A stretch of DNA of 64,000 nt from Desmonostoc muscorum LEGE 12446 (GCF_015207005.2 NZ_JADEXS020000001.1:3224001-3288000); one strand, 5' to 3'; counted from the first letter of the stretch, positions 25,600-35,160 are shown. Translations and numbers: made by a program. Notes: a model not told the origin generated them from the letters alone.

Positions 25600-25679
25600 T
25601 GGATCGGATTGAATCACCCGATGAACAACTCCAGTCAGAGAAACTATACCTAGATTGTAATCTAGTTGTCAATGTAGCT

Positions 25680-25712
25680 TGGCGATGTCTACGACGGGCT
25701 ACGCCTACGCAC
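25680..25712. repeat. Dispersed palindromic repeat (GCGATG-CTACG-CGGGCTACGCCTACGC)
   Basis: GGCGATGTCTACGACGGGCT and the following ACGCCTACGC form the well-known Nostoc-type interspersed palindrome. It lies between the divergent region of the HEAT-NACHT gene and the end of the GNAT gene. Confidence 0.7.
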
Positions 25713-25729
25713 TGGTTTGCTGTTGGCGG

Positions 25730-26167
25730 TCAAGTGCGATCGCAATTAGGATTTAAACGCATCATGATTCTTTCCGGTTCAGTCAAATTTTTAAACCCAT
25801 AACGCCGATAAAGTCCATGAGCATCTTTTGTACCTAACATCCACCTTTGAACATCTTGGAGTTCTGGATATTCCACAATATATTCTACAAACCATTTTCC
25901 TAAACCCTGTCCTCGATAAGGCTCCAAAATAAAAACATCTTTTAATAACGCAGAAGTCGCATAATCAGTAATGACTCTTGCAAAGCCAACTTGTTGTTCG
26001 CCTTCATAAAGTCCAAAACACAAAGAATTTTTGATTGATTTTTCTACAATTGCTAATGGGATGTTTTCAGCCCAATAGGAAGTTTGTAAAAAATCATGAA
26101 TCATTTGAATATCTAATTTTGATTTATCGGTGTTGATGTAAAATCTATGTTTTAAGTCTTCGTTCAT
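25730..26167 (-). CDS. GNAT family N-acetyltransferase
   Basis: This 145-residue single-domain GNAT enzyme shows the acetyl-CoA-binding motif A as V-F-I-L-E-P-Y-R-G-Q-G-L-G-K-W-F-V (R/Q-x-x-G-x-G/A type) near residue 85-100, and the C-terminal G-L-Y-R-R-Y-G-F-K-N segment typical of the family. Substrate is not predictable; relatives acetylate small amines, antibiotics or protein N termini. The gene has its own ATG at 26167 and AT-rich upstream sequence. Confidence 0.88.
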   Translation of the reverse strand: MNEDLKHRFYINTDKSKLDIQMIHDFLQTSYWAENIPLAIVEKSIKNSLCFGLYEGEQQVGFARVITDYATSALLKDVFILEPYRGQGLGKWFVEYIVEYPELQDVQRWMLGTKDAHGLYRRYGFKNLTEPERIMMRLNPNCDRT

Positions 26168-26330
26168 CTAATTGGGTCTTTTATTTAATAAATTGAAAAA
26201 TAATAATTAATTATAATTCATTATTGCCCTGAGGGTTGGAATATTCAGATGATGAAATTACTGAACCATTAGCTCCAAAGCAGAGGCTATATTCAATTAT
26301 TCAATAATATGAGTGCATCTACTACTGATT

Positions 26331-27773
26331 ATGAATCAGCCGACAATAAAATCTTGGCAAGAAGTTCTTGCAGCTTTTCAAAAAATTTGGGGTTATGAAG
26401 ACTTTCGTCCGCCACAAGGAGAAATTGTCAGCAGTTTGTTAGCACAAAAAGATGCGCTGATTATTATGCCCACAGGTGGAGGTAAGTCAATTTGTTTTCA
26501 ACTTCCGGCACTACTACAAACAGGAATAACTTTGGTAGTTTCCCCCTTGGTGGCGTTGATGGAAAATCAAGTACAGGAACTACGAGAAAACCACCAAAAG
26601 GCAGCACTTTTGCATAGTGAATTACCTTCGTATCAACGCCGTGCAACTCTGCAAGCTTTGGAACGCCAACAGCTAAGATTACTGTATTTATCGCCAGAAA
26701 CTTTGTTGAGTGCGCCAGTTTGGGAAAGATTATCTCAGCCGCAATTGCAAATTAATGGTTTGATTTTGGATGAAGCCCATTGTTTAGTGCAATGGGGTGA
26801 TACTTTTCGCCCAGCTTATCGCAGATTAGGGGCGGTACGTCCTGCATTGCTAAAATCAAAACCACCAGGAACAAAAATTAGCATCGCGGCTTTTACCGCC
26901 ACTGCTGACCCCCTAGCCCAAAAAATTATTCAAACAGTTTTACAATTACAGCAACCAGAGATTTTTCGGTTGAATCCTTACCGTCCAAATTTGCATCCTA
27001 CTGTCCGCATTGCTTGGACGCCACGAGGTAGGAAACAACAATTATTAAAGTTTATTCAAAATAGACCGCAACAATCGGGGTTAGTTTATGTTCGCACTAG
27101 GCGAGATAGTGAAGATTTAGCCCAATGGTTAGCAGACATGGGTTATGCGACAGCGAGTTATCATGCGGGATTAGGTGCAACAGAACGCCGTGCAGTAGAA
27201 GCTAGCTGGTTAAGTGGCAAAATACCGTTTGTGGTTTGTACCTGCGCGTTTGGTATGGGGATTAATAAAAGCAATGTCAGGTGGGTTATTCACTTTCACG
27301 CGCCACATCTGCTTTCAGAATATGTGCAAGAAATAGGCCGTGCTGGAAGAGATGGGAAACCAGCCGAAGCCTTAACGCTGGTGAGTGAACCTACAGGGTG
27401 GTTAGATTCAGAAGATAAGCAAAGACAGCAGTTTTTTCAAGAACAAATGCGATCGCAACAACAAATAGCGCAGCAACTTGTGAAAAAATTACCAAAACAG
27501 GGAGAAGTCAACGCAGTAACCCGACAATTTCCCGAAGCTGCTACAGCCTTAGCTTTACTCCACAGCAACGGTCAGCTAAACTGGCTTGACCCTTTTCATT
27601 ACACCATTGAGAAAAAAACGAAAAATCAGCCAGCGACGCAATTACACGCCGCCAAACAAATGCATCAATATCTCACAAGCAAGCAGTGTCGTTGGCAGTT
27701 TTTATTAAACGCCTTTGGTTTTGACAAAGAAGCAGCCAACTGGCGTTGCGGACATTGCGATAATTGTCGCTAG
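26331..27773 (+). CDS. recQ: RecQ-family ATP-dependent DNA helicase (short form)
   Basis: The protein has about 480 residues from ATG 26331; a GTG six codons upstream is open too. Motifs: M-P-T-G-G-G-K-S (Walker A), L-D-E-A-H-C (DEAH, motif II), A-F-T-A-T-A (III), Y-V-R-T-R (IV), and Y-V-Q-E-I-G-R-A-G-R-D-G (VI). The protein ends at a cysteine cluster (C-R-W-Q, then C-G-H-C-D-N-C), the RQC zinc-binding module. There is no winged-helix or HRDC domain, so it is shorter than E. coli RecQ, as in many cyanobacterial RecQ paralogues. It unwinds 3'-5' in repair and replication restart. Confidence 0.9.
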   Translation: MNQPTIKSWQEVLAAFQKIWGYEDFRPPQGEIVSSLLAQKDALIIMPTGGGKSICFQLPALLQTGITLVVSPLVALMENQVQELRENHQKAALLHSELPSYQRRATLQALERQQLRLLYLSPETLLSAPVWERLSQPQLQINGLILDEAHCLVQWGDTFRPAYRRLGAVRPALLKSKPPGTKISIAAFTATADPLAQKIIQTVLQLQQPEIFRLNPYRPNLHPTVRIAWTPRGRKQQLLKFIQNRPQQSGLVYVRTRRDSEDLAQWLADMGYATASYHAGLGATERRAVEASWLSGKIPFVVCTCAFGMGINKSNVRWVIHFHAPHLLSEYVQEIGRAGRDGKPAEALTLVSEPTGWLDSEDKQRQQFFQEQMRSQQQIAQQLVKKLPKQGEVNAVTRQFPEAATALALLHSNGQLNWLDPFHYTIEKKTKNQPATQLHAAKQMHQYLTSKQCRWQFLLNAFGFDKEAANWRCGHCDNCR

Positions 27774-28247
27774 CCTTACTTTGTTTTTTGAACCTATCCC
27801 CCACCCAACCCCCTTAAATTCACGATTGTTGCGTCAATTTACAGCAGTTTTCATGTATTTGAACCACATCTGTTGTAGGGGCACAGCATTGCTGTGCCCC
27901 TACCGCGTGGTCTATTTACCTGAAAATAGCTAGTATCAAAGACTCATTCGCAAATATTAATTTATACCAAATTATAGTTACAAATCATTACTGCCCTCTT
28001 TGCCACAATTCTTCAGCTAGGTTCACCCAATAGGATGAATTATCATTTCTCCCAGCAAGGGACAATAGGGTAGTGAACATAATTCGTAATTGTTACCCTA
28101 CAGATTAATCCCCATGCTTGAAACCATGAAAAATGCTTATTTTGACCCGTAATGAAGATTGAAGGATGAAACTGTAATAAACTAATTACGAATTACTAAT
28201 TACAAATTATCAATTACGAATTATTCACTCAACGAGAGGATAAAAAT
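27774..28247. other. Intergenic region with MITE and heptamer-like repeats
   Basis: No gene. It contains the family A repeat at 27841-27931 and, from about 28180, TTACGAATTACTAATTACAAATTATCAATTACGAATT-like degenerate heptamers (described by unit ATTACGA). The S9 peptidase ribosome-binding site (GAGAGGA) lies just before its ATG at 28248. Confidence 0.75.
27841..27931. repeat. MITE-like repeat, family A, full copy
   Basis: It starts ACAGCAGTTTTCATGTATTTG and ends CCTGAAAATAGCT, with a central palindrome GTAGGGGCACAGCA/TGCTGTGCCCCTAC. It matches 17275-17367 over most of its length, with the same end structure. Confidence 0.82.
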
Positions 28248-30137
28248 ATGTCATCTGCAACAGCAACCTCACTACCACCGGTGATTCCGCGTGAAATTCT
28301 CTTTGGAAATCCTGAAAAAGCTAGTCCAAGACTGTCGCCCGATGGCAAATATTTGGCATACGTTGCCCCTGATGAGAAAAATGTCTTGCAGGTATGGTTG
28401 CGAACTGTGGGACAAGAAGATGACCAAACACTAACTGCGGACAAAAAACGTGGTATCCGCGTTTTCTTTTGGACTTATAACGCCAACGAATTGATTTACA
28501 TGCAAGACTCAGACGGTGATGAAAATTTTCACCTCTACTTAGTCAATATTGAATCAAAGATTGTGCGTGATTTAACGCCGTTCCAGGGTGTAAAAGCAGA
28601 AGTTGTAGAAATAGAACCTAAATTTCCAGACCAAATACTAGTAGCGTTGAACTTGAACAATCCGCAAAAGTTCGACGTTTACCGTATCAACTTAAAAAAT
28701 GGTGCAGTGGAGTTTGACACTGACAACCCTGGTAACATTATTAGCTGGACAGCTGACGCGGATTTTCAAATACGTGCAGCAACCACTAGCACCCCTGATG
28801 GTGGTTATGATTTGTTATTACGAGAAACTACAGATCAACAATGGGATATTCTTCGCCACTGGGGACCAGAAGAAGAAGGGAGTCCTGTTAGCTTTTCTGG
28901 TGATGGCAAAACACTCTACATTGAAGCCAATCATGATGCTAACGCCCAACGACTGCTAGCTGTTGACTTAGACACCCGTCAAGAAACCGTTATTGCTGAA
29001 GATCCGCAATACGATTTTGTGGGGATAATCATTCAGCCTGTGACGCGAGTTATCCAAGCAGTTTCTTTCTACAAAGACAAACAGGAATGGCGGGTAATTG
29101 ACCAGAGTATTGCTGCTGATTTTGAGGAAATCGCCAAATTACGTTCTGGGGAGTTCTCCTTAATTAGCCGGGATTTAGAAGATAAGAACTGGCTGGTAGC
29201 TTATAACACTGACGATGGCCCAGTTTATTACTATGCCTACAACCGAGAGTCAAAAACTAGCACTTTCCTATTTAGCAACAAACCTAAACTCGAAGGGTTG
29301 CAGTTAGCTTCAATGCAACCAATTTCCTATGAGGCGCGGGATGGTTTGACTATCCACGGTTACCTGACAACTCCTGTGGGAATACCTAGCGAAAATTTAC
29401 CAACAGTATTGCTAGTTCATGGCGGTCCTTGGGTGCGGGATACCTGGGGTTTAGATGCCCAAGCGCAATGGCTAGCTAATCGGGGTTACGCTGTTTTGCA
29501 AGTAAATTATCGGGGTTCTACTGGTTATGGTAAAGCATTCGTGAATGCTGGAAACCGAGAATGGGCTGGCAAAATGCACGATGATTTGATTGATGGTGTT
29601 AATTGGCTAGTGGAACAAGGTATTTCCGACCCGCAAAAGATTGCGATTATGGGTGGTTCTTATGGTGGTTACGCAACTCTGGTGGGGTTGACTTTTACAC
29701 CAGAAGTTTTTGCGGCTGGTGTGGATATTGTCGGCCCCAGTAACTTGATTACTTTAATCCAAACCATACCGCCTTATTGGGAACCACTCAAGGCAATGTT
29801 TTATCACCGTGTTGGTAATTTAGAGACAGAAGAAGAGTTTTTGAAATCGCGATCGCCTTTATTTTTCGCTGACCAAATTCAAAAACCTTTACTCATCGGT
29901 CAAGGTGCAAACGATCCACGGGTGAAACAAGCAGAAAGCGACCAAATTGTGAGCGCAATGCAACAAGCTAATTTGCCGGTGCAATATGTACTTTACCCCG
30001 ATGAAGGACATGGTTTTGCCAGACCAGAAAATCGCTTGCATTTTTTTGCGATCGCTGAAGAGTTTCTCGCTAAATACTTAGGTGGAAGATTTGAACCTTT
30101 GGCAGATATTCCAGGTCATTCAGGAATAGTCAAATAA
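28248..30137 (+). CDS. S9 family serine peptidase (prolyl oligopeptidase type)
   Basis: The 629-residue protein has an N-terminal seven-bladed beta-propeller (about 20-370; repeated S-P-D-G/T-A-D type blades) capping a C-terminal alpha/beta hydrolase. The catalytic serine is in M-G-G-S-Y-G-G-Y-A, the aspartate in G-A-N-D-P-R-V and the histidine in D-E-G-H-G-F-A-R-P. This is the acylaminoacyl-peptidase/dipeptidyl-peptidase organisation. No signal peptide is visible, so it likely acts on short peptides in the cytoplasm. It stands alone between repeat-rich gaps; a small GGGTAGCAC hairpin (30159-30184) follows the gene. Confidence 0.92.
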   Translation: MSSATATSLPPVIPREILFGNPEKASPRLSPDGKYLAYVAPDEKNVLQVWLRTVGQEDDQTLTADKKRGIRVFFWTYNANELIYMQDSDGDENFHLYLVNIESKIVRDLTPFQGVKAEVVEIEPKFPDQILVALNLNNPQKFDVYRINLKNGAVEFDTDNPGNIISWTADADFQIRAATTSTPDGGYDLLLRETTDQQWDILRHWGPEEEGSPVSFSGDGKTLYIEANHDANAQRLLAVDLDTRQETVIAEDPQYDFVGIIIQPVTRVIQAVSFYKDKQEWRVIDQSIAADFEEIAKLRSGEFSLISRDLEDKNWLVAYNTDDGPVYYYAYNRESKTSTFLFSNKPKLEGLQLASMQPISYEARDGLTIHGYLTTPVGIPSENLPTVLLVHGGPWVRDTWGLDAQAQWLANRGYAVLQVNYRGSTGYGKAFVNAGNREWAGKMHDDLIDGVNWLVEQGISDPQKIAIMGGSYGGYATLVGLTFTPEVFAAGVDIVGPSNLITLIQTIPPYWEPLKAMFYHRVGNLETEEEFLKSRSPLFFADQIQKPLLIGQGANDPRVKQAESDQIVSAMQQANLPVQYVLYPDEGHGFARPENRLHFFAIAEEFLAKYLGGRFEPLADIPGHSGIVK

Positions 30138-30158
30138 AGTCTCTAATTAAACCCTAAA

Positions 30159-30184
30159 TAGGGTAGCACCACTGTGCTACCCTA
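30159..30184. repeat. Hairpin TAGGGTAGCAC/GTGCTACCCTA
   Basis: An 11-bp perfect stem with a 4-base loop lies 20 bases after the S9 peptidase stop. It shares its sequence with the leuA palindrome core. It might attenuate transcription but lacks a T-tract. Confidence 0.7.
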
Positions 30185-30370
30185 CAGCAGATTATGGTTC
30201 AAATAAATGAGATGCACTTATATGTATTCAACTTGCACTTTTGTTAACTAAAGGAGTCAAGCAGTGGGAATAAGTATGGGGTCATAATTACGAATTATTA
30301 TAACTCCTACTAAATATGTAATTTTCTTTGCTGAATCAGCTTAATTTGATCCAAAGTCTCCTTGTCAGGT

Positions 30371-31195
30371 TTATTTGCGATTTGCTATCTTCAGTGGAAT
30401 TTTTGCTGTTTCTTCGTCGTTGAAAGTTTGACCTAAATTGGGAGTTAGTTTTGTGGATGATAGATTCTTAAACAAAAGCTTCAGTGTTCGAGTAATAGTT
30501 TTGAGAATTTTCATTTTGCTGGCAGTCGGCTTTTGATCGTATCTCAAAACCATTGGAATTTCTATGATTCTGGGTTTGAATACTTTAGCTTTAAGCAGTA
30601 AATCTATCATGCAAGCAAATCCACTTTCTGTGAAGAGATTGTCCCCATAATACATATCAAGTTTAGTGAGGAAATTACGGTTATATAGTCTGTAACCACA
30701 AGTGTAATCTCTCACACCTGGTATGCGGGCTGCGATTATAAATAACCAACTTGCTCCGTAGCTCATAAACTCTCTAAATTTTGATAGACCTATGACTTTA
30801 GAGCCTTTGCGATATCTAGATGCGATCGCAATATCATAACCCCCAGCTACCATAGCGTCATACATCTTGATTAACAGTTCTGGTGGTTGAGTATTATCGC
30901 AATCCATAGCGGCTAAAAAATCACCTTCTTGAGAAATTTCTAAGAAAGTTGTGAAGCCTGTTTTAATTGCTTGACCTAAACCAGCATTTTTGGGATGTTG
31001 TACTAATTTCAGCGATATACCCAGTGATTGAGATTCTTCTATCGCAGTCTGGGCAGTTCTATCCCTACTGCCATCATCAACCAAAATTAGTTGGATGTCC
31101 ATCTGAGAGATTTGCTGCAATTGGTGAAATCTTTGGAACAAGGGGGGAATTGATTCTTCCTCGTTGTATGCAGGTAAAAGAACAAAAAGACTCAT
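30371..31195 (-). CDS. Glycosyltransferase family 2 (dolichyl-phosphate-mannose-synthase-like)
   Basis: The 274-residue cytoplasmic GT-A enzyme opens with L-P-A-Y-N-E-E-E-S-I. L-I-L-V-D-D-G-S-R-D-R-T binds the nucleotide-sugar and D-C-D-N-T is the metal-binding DXD-like motif. R-Y-R-K-G-S-K-V and Y-T-C-G-Y-R-L-Y-N-R-N-F are typical of polyprenol-phosphate sugar transferases (ArnC/DPM1 group). There is no TM anchor at the C terminus. It is the last gene of a leftward run with an FAD oxidoreductase and two EamA/SMR-like proteins, so it likely charges a polyprenyl phosphate with a sugar that the small transporters flip. Confidence 0.88.
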   Translation of the reverse strand: MSLFVLLPAYNEEESIPPLFQRFHQLQQISQMDIQLILVDDGSRDRTAQTAIEESQSLGISLKLVQHPKNAGLGQAIKTGFTTFLEISQEGDFLAAMDCDNTQPPELLIKMYDAMVAGGYDIAIASRYRKGSKVIGLSKFREFMSYGASWLFIIAARIPGVRDYTCGYRLYNRNFLTKLDMYYGDNLFTESGFACMIDLLLKAKVFKPRIIEIPMVLRYDQKPTASKMKILKTITRTLKLLFKNLSSTKLTPNLGQTFNDEETAKIPLKIANRK

Positions 31196-31238
31196 AAAAA
31201 ATGCCTCGTGTGATTTTGAAAATACCAGTACTCAAATT

Positions 31239-32543
31239 TCAAGAATTTAGTAATGTTGATTTTTTGAGAAACTCATCAACGTGTCTGACAACTGCGTTGT
31301 TATTGACGCTATCATTCACGAACTGTGAGGTATTGACAACAAAAAAATCAGCGTTTTCAGTACTGACTTTGGGAACAAGGCTTGAATAGTTCAAAACTTG
31401 TAGCGGCTGTACTTTGATAGCTCGATTTATGTGTGCTACCACAATGTCATCTGGTTTGAGTTCTGGGAACATCAAACGTACACCCTGGAAAAATAGTTGC
31501 TGCAATTCATCATCTGGGCGTTTTAACAAAGGGTCAGTGGAAAGTATATATTTTGGTAGGAATGTCATGTGATATCCTGCCGTTTCTTCCAAAGAAACTA
31601 GGTTGCTCATACCGATAACTCCCGTAAACGGAATATTCCTATCGGCAATATTTACTACGTAATAAGGAACTAAAGCCTTACGAGTAATAAGTACCATGCA
31701 GACTACACCCAAGTATTCTACTGTTTCACGAGTCTGGGAAACTTTCACCAGTTCATTTGCAACAACCTGTTGCAAGATATTAACTGGCCCAGTAAAAATG
31801 ACTTTATCAAAATGTTCTTTTTTTCCTTGAGATTCTACCCAAATTCCACCCTCTTGAGCAGGTGCAATATATTCCACCGCAGTACTTGTGCGAATATGAC
31901 CTCCAGCCGCATCAATTAATTTTTCTAAACGGTCTATTACAGTTTTGTAACCGCCAGAAACATAACCAAGTTGTTCTTTACTTAATGAAGAATCCCGTGC
32001 TGAAAATAGTCTTTTGATATAAGCCCAAATAAAAACAGCTGATATTCGCTTATAGTTATCCCCTAATTTGGATAGAAGTAGGGGTTTCCAAAGTTTTTCG
32101 TATGTGTTTCTGCCACCGAGTTTTAATAGCCAATCTTCAACTAAAATCTTTTCCAAGCGTTGCCAATTATTCAGACGTGAACCATATAAAAGAGTAAAAG
32201 CTAATCTAATTTTCCCCATCAACCCAAACAGAGGAAAGCGCAGAAACTCTATAGCGGTACTAATAGAATAAAATTTTTGATTGTCATAAAATCCTGTTAA
32301 ACTACGATGCCAACGTAGTTTATCTCCTAGCCCAATATCTCTAATAAAATTTATTAAATGAGTATCAGAAGGTAGGATAACGTGATAGAAACGATCCCAG
32401 GTAAATAACCCGTAATCATGATAGGTGGTGAGTCCACCAAGCTGGTTATTGTTATCGAAAACAGTTACTATATGTCCTTGGTGTGAAAGGCGTTGGGCTA
32501 ATACCAGCCCAGTTATTCCTCCGCCGATAATGCCAATTTTCAT
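31239..32543 (-). CDS. NAD(P)/FAD-dependent oxidoreductase (amine-oxidase/UDP-galactopyranose-mutase-like fold)
   Basis: This 434-residue flavoprotein starts with the Rossmann motif I-G-I-I-G-G-G-I-T-G-L-V-L-A and the adjoining V-F-D-N-N-N-Q-L-G-G-L. The rest resembles the amine-oxidase-related group (protoporphyrinogen oxidase/phytoene desaturase fold): V-S-G-G-Y-K-T-V-I-D-R-L near the middle and a C-terminal segment with D-F-F-V-V-N-T-S-Q-F. Substrate is unknown. It sits 43 bp upstream of the GT2 gene and 75 bp downstream of the EamA pair in one leftward operon, so it may modify the polyprenol-linked sugar or the lipid itself. Confidence 0.8.
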   Translation of the reverse strand: MKIGIIGGGITGLVLAQRLSHQGHIVTVFDNNNQLGGLTTYHDYGLFTWDRFYHVILPSDTHLINFIRDIGLGDKLRWHRSLTGFYDNQKFYSISTAIEFLRFPLFGLMGKIRLAFTLLYGSRLNNWQRLEKILVEDWLLKLGGRNTYEKLWKPLLLSKLGDNYKRISAVFIWAYIKRLFSARDSSLSKEQLGYVSGGYKTVIDRLEKLIDAAGGHIRTSTAVEYIAPAQEGGIWVESQGKKEHFDKVIFTGPVNILQQVVANELVKVSQTRETVEYLGVVCMVLITRKALVPYYVVNIADRNIPFTGVIGMSNLVSLEETAGYHMTFLPKYILSTDPLLKRPDDELQQLFFQGVRLMFPELKPDDIVVAHINRAIKVQPLQVLNYSSLVPKVSTENADFFVVNTSQFVNDSVNNNAVVRHVDEFLKKSTLLNS

Positions 32544-32618
32544 AAGCTTTGATTTTTCTAGGAATGTTGTTAAAGTTTATCTTCCGATTTTGTTGTATAT
32601 TCATAACTGATTGAGCTA

Positions 32619-32975
32619 TTAATGTACAACAAGAATTACGCCAGCGATGATAATTGAAATTCCTAACCACTGGCTCAATACAACTTTCTCTTTTAGAAGA
32701 TAGTGAGAAGCGATCGGTATCAGTGCATACATTAATCCCAGAACTGGAAATGCTTGACTTAGAGGAACTGTCCGCAACACATAAAGCCACAATAAGGTCA
32801 TCAATCCATAGCAAATAAACCAAATTATAAAATAACGAGAAAATATGAGATTGCGGATAGATGCGCTTGCTTCGTTGCTAGGAGTAGAAATGTAAAGTCC
32901 ATACTTCAGTGATAAATTCGCTACTGTTCCAAACAAAACGACAAGCATTAAATTCAGCCAATTAATAATGTTCAT
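32619..32975 (-). CDS. Small EamA/SMR-like transporter subunit (ArnE/F-like)
   Basis: This 118-residue protein has four predicted TM helices and resembles half of an EamA transporter. Recognisable segments are V-L-F-G-T-V-A-N-L-S-L-K-Y-G-L, a Y-V-L-R-T-V-P-L-S-Q-A-F-P-V-L loop, and the C-terminal L-G-I-S-I-I-I-A-G-V. The V-L-R-T-V-x-L-S pattern is shared with the neighbouring 127-residue gene, pointing to a heterodimeric pair like ArnE/ArnF that flips undecaprenyl-phosphate-linked amino-arabinose. Here the linked sugar is unknown. Confidence 0.8.
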   Translation of the reverse strand: MNIINWLNLMLVVLFGTVANLSLKYGLYISTPSNEASASIRNLIFSRYFIIWFICYGLMTLLWLYVLRTVPLSQAFPVLGLMYALIPIASHYLLKEKVVLSQWLGISIIIAGVILVVH

Positions 32976-33008
32976 TTGTTAATATTTTTTGTTGAAGTAA
33001 CTATAAAT

Positions 33009-33392
33009 TCATTTAGAGTTTTTCAGGGGAATAACTACTAAAAGAACACCAAGAAAAATAGTAAGTACTCCTAATATTCTAGTTAGTGTAATCACCTCAT
33101 TAAAAAAATAATAGGAACCGAAAAGTATACCCACGTAGTTTAAACTGGTTACTGGGTAAGCAATGCTCAATTTCACTGTTCGCAGAGCTAGTATCCAAGT
33201 TACTATTGCTAAACAATAAACAGTTACAGATAAGGTCAATTGTTGAATAAATTCCCAAGTAAATAATCCTTCATGACTATTACTCATGGTGTGCTTCATC
33301 AGCAAGTGTCCAGAAATACTAAATAAAACACTTACGAGTAAGATGACATAGGAAGTTATTTGAAAGCGTGAAATTTGTAATATAGATTTCAT
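33009..33392 (-). CDS. Small EamA/SMR-like transporter subunit (ArnE/F-like)
   Basis: This 127-residue protein has four predicted TM helices and is paralogous in layout to the next gene: both contain L-A-L/V-L-R-T-V-x-L-S and a C-terminal I-x-L-G-V-x-L-V-V segment. Presumed partner in a heterodimeric flippase. It is the promoter-proximal gene of the leftward four-gene operon (33392 to 30371), with a 33-bp gap to the second subunit. Upstream lies a long gene-free region that must contain the operon promoter. Confidence 0.8.
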   Translation of the reverse strand: MKSILQISRFQITSYVILLVSVLFSISGHLLMKHTMSNSHEGLFTWEFIQQLTLSVTVYCLAIVTWILALRTVKLSIAYPVTSLNYVGILFGSYYFFNEVITLTRILGVLTIFLGVLLVVIPLKNSK

Positions 33393-34634
33393 AATACATT
33401 TACCTCAATGGAAATAGTCGGTATAAAGCAGATAGTAATAATTTGTCATTTTAAAAGTTTTGGCTCTCGGTCACACATTGTCAAGAATTTGACTTTCCAC
33501 TTCAGTAAATAGACAACAAAATTAAGAAGGTTAGGGTGAAGAGACTGAGATCAATATGACCATTGAAGCTAATTTATGAGAGTTAACAACTGAATAGTAT
33601 TGACTTTGAAGTAGGGTAGTTGCTATATCGTGCTAACGTCCCATTTCATCGCAGCTACACAGTTATATTCCAGAACTAATATCTAGATAAATATCACACG
33701 TTATGCTCACACAACAAAGTTTAAGAACTTTGATATAAATTCTACCGTAGATAAAGTTTAACAGTGCGCGATCGCTTAGTTTTTAGAGAATATTCATTGT
33801 TAACATTTAAGCGAGTAAAAATCGATTCATAAAATTCTTATTAACGCATTCATGATGTTTCATCAGTTACATGTATTATTGTGTATAAATATTGTTGAAC
33901 ATGCTACTGAGATCGTCAAGACATTAACTTACACATCAGAAATTACCTTAATTAATAATTTTCCTCAATTTCGTAGGGGAGAATTTATTAATTTATCGGT
34001 GTATGTCAGAGTTGCTTTCACTCACAGACATACATGTAAGCTAGACTGGAAACTACATCGGTGAATTGGTGTACTAGCTCTCTTTAGACATGGGAACACA
34101 GCAATTAGGAAGACCTTCTTGACCCTCAAAGGGAGCCTTAAGATAATAGACTAATTGCTTTACACTTTTATCTGAAAATTTACTCAATGTCCAAATCGAG
34201 CATTTGATGAGAGTAAGCGTTAATCTAAGATAGCATCGGCTGAAATAATCAAAGCTTACAGAAGTTGAATTCAATTGCTTTTACATTATTTAAGTATTAC
34301 CCTTGGTTGATTTTTGCTGATTACATCTAGTTTTAACTAGAGTTGTTTCTCAAAGGTTATTACTACATGTAATTACTTACTAGAATACCACGAGAAAAGC
34401 GTGTTGCAAATTTATCGTCGTACTTTATCAAAAATTTATTTGCCGAAAATCCACTTAAACAAAAACTTCATAAAATAGACAGTCTCTTCTATATAAATTT
34501 TTATTTCTGAAATTTTGTAGATTTATAAAGCAGTTTTTCGGTACTAAACTTTCTAGTGACAGCGTTTTTCGACTAGCTGTGTGATAATTAACAGCAGTTT
34601 TCAGTTGAGAAAACTTTAATTTCTGATGTTGAGA
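33393..34634. other. 1.24-kb AT-rich region without recognisable gene
   Basis: Only short reading frames (up to 70 codons, e.g. 33852-34064 forward and 34074-34274 reverse) occur, with no family features. Base composition is strongly AT. A GCGATCGC site occurs near 33767. The region separates the GT2 operon from a small membrane-protein gene and might hold regulatory RNA or decayed sequence; I see no positive evidence for either. Confidence 0.5.
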
Positions 34635-34895
34635 TCATTTAGTTTCTCTGGGTGCTTTTCGTCTAACTTGAGTTTGTTTAAATTCGTTTTGTTGCAAAAG
34701 CTTGTTAGTAATAGTCAAGACAATGATTAACAATCCAAACTGAATCTGCCAGGGTGCTAATACTAGGCTTAAAATCAAGCTAATAGCTGCAAAAACACCC
34801 GCAAGATATGCAATTTCGTCAGTACTCTGTTTAAACAAGTAGCCAGTAGCTAAAGCAGTACACAGTGGTATCAGGAAAAACAAAGCCATTGCCAA
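34635..34895 (-). CDS. Small hypothetical membrane protein
   Basis: The 86-residue protein has three hydrophobic segments (about 3-20, 28-45, 48-65: A-L-F-F-L-I-P-L-C-T-A-L-A, then L-A-G-V-F-A-A-I-S-L-I-L-S-L-V-L, then F-G-L-L-I-I-V-L-T-I) and a basic tail (R-R-K-A-P-R-E-T-K). It looks like a genuine gene because of its compact TM pattern and positive-inside tail, but I do not recognise a family. It is divergent from tex; 265 bp separate them. Confidence 0.6.
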   Translation of the reverse strand: MAMALFFLIPLCTALATGYLFKQSTDEIAYLAGVFAAISLILSLVLAPWQIQFGLLIIVLTITNKLLQQNEFKQTQVRRKAPRETK

Positions 34896-35160
34896 TCACC
34901 TATGGACTAAAAATTGTGGTGTTTATAAAAAAATTGAAATCATCTTTATAATTGTGGTTAATTTTACATCTAAGAAGGTTTTAGCCACAACATTCCGTCG
35001 ATATAAATCTTATAGAAACTCAAGATTACGCAACTTCGTATATTACACCTGACATCTGAGCAATAATTATCTGGTAAATTAGCTTAAAACTTTGGGCTGG
35101 TGTCGGGAAAACGATCTAGCATATTACCTTTAGAAGTAGGATTTTCACCTGAAATACTCG

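Noticed and set aside
33852..34274. Two frames of 66-70 codons in the 33.4-34.6 kb gap
   Set aside because: Sequences look random for coding, with no conserved motif; reported only as an unexplained region.
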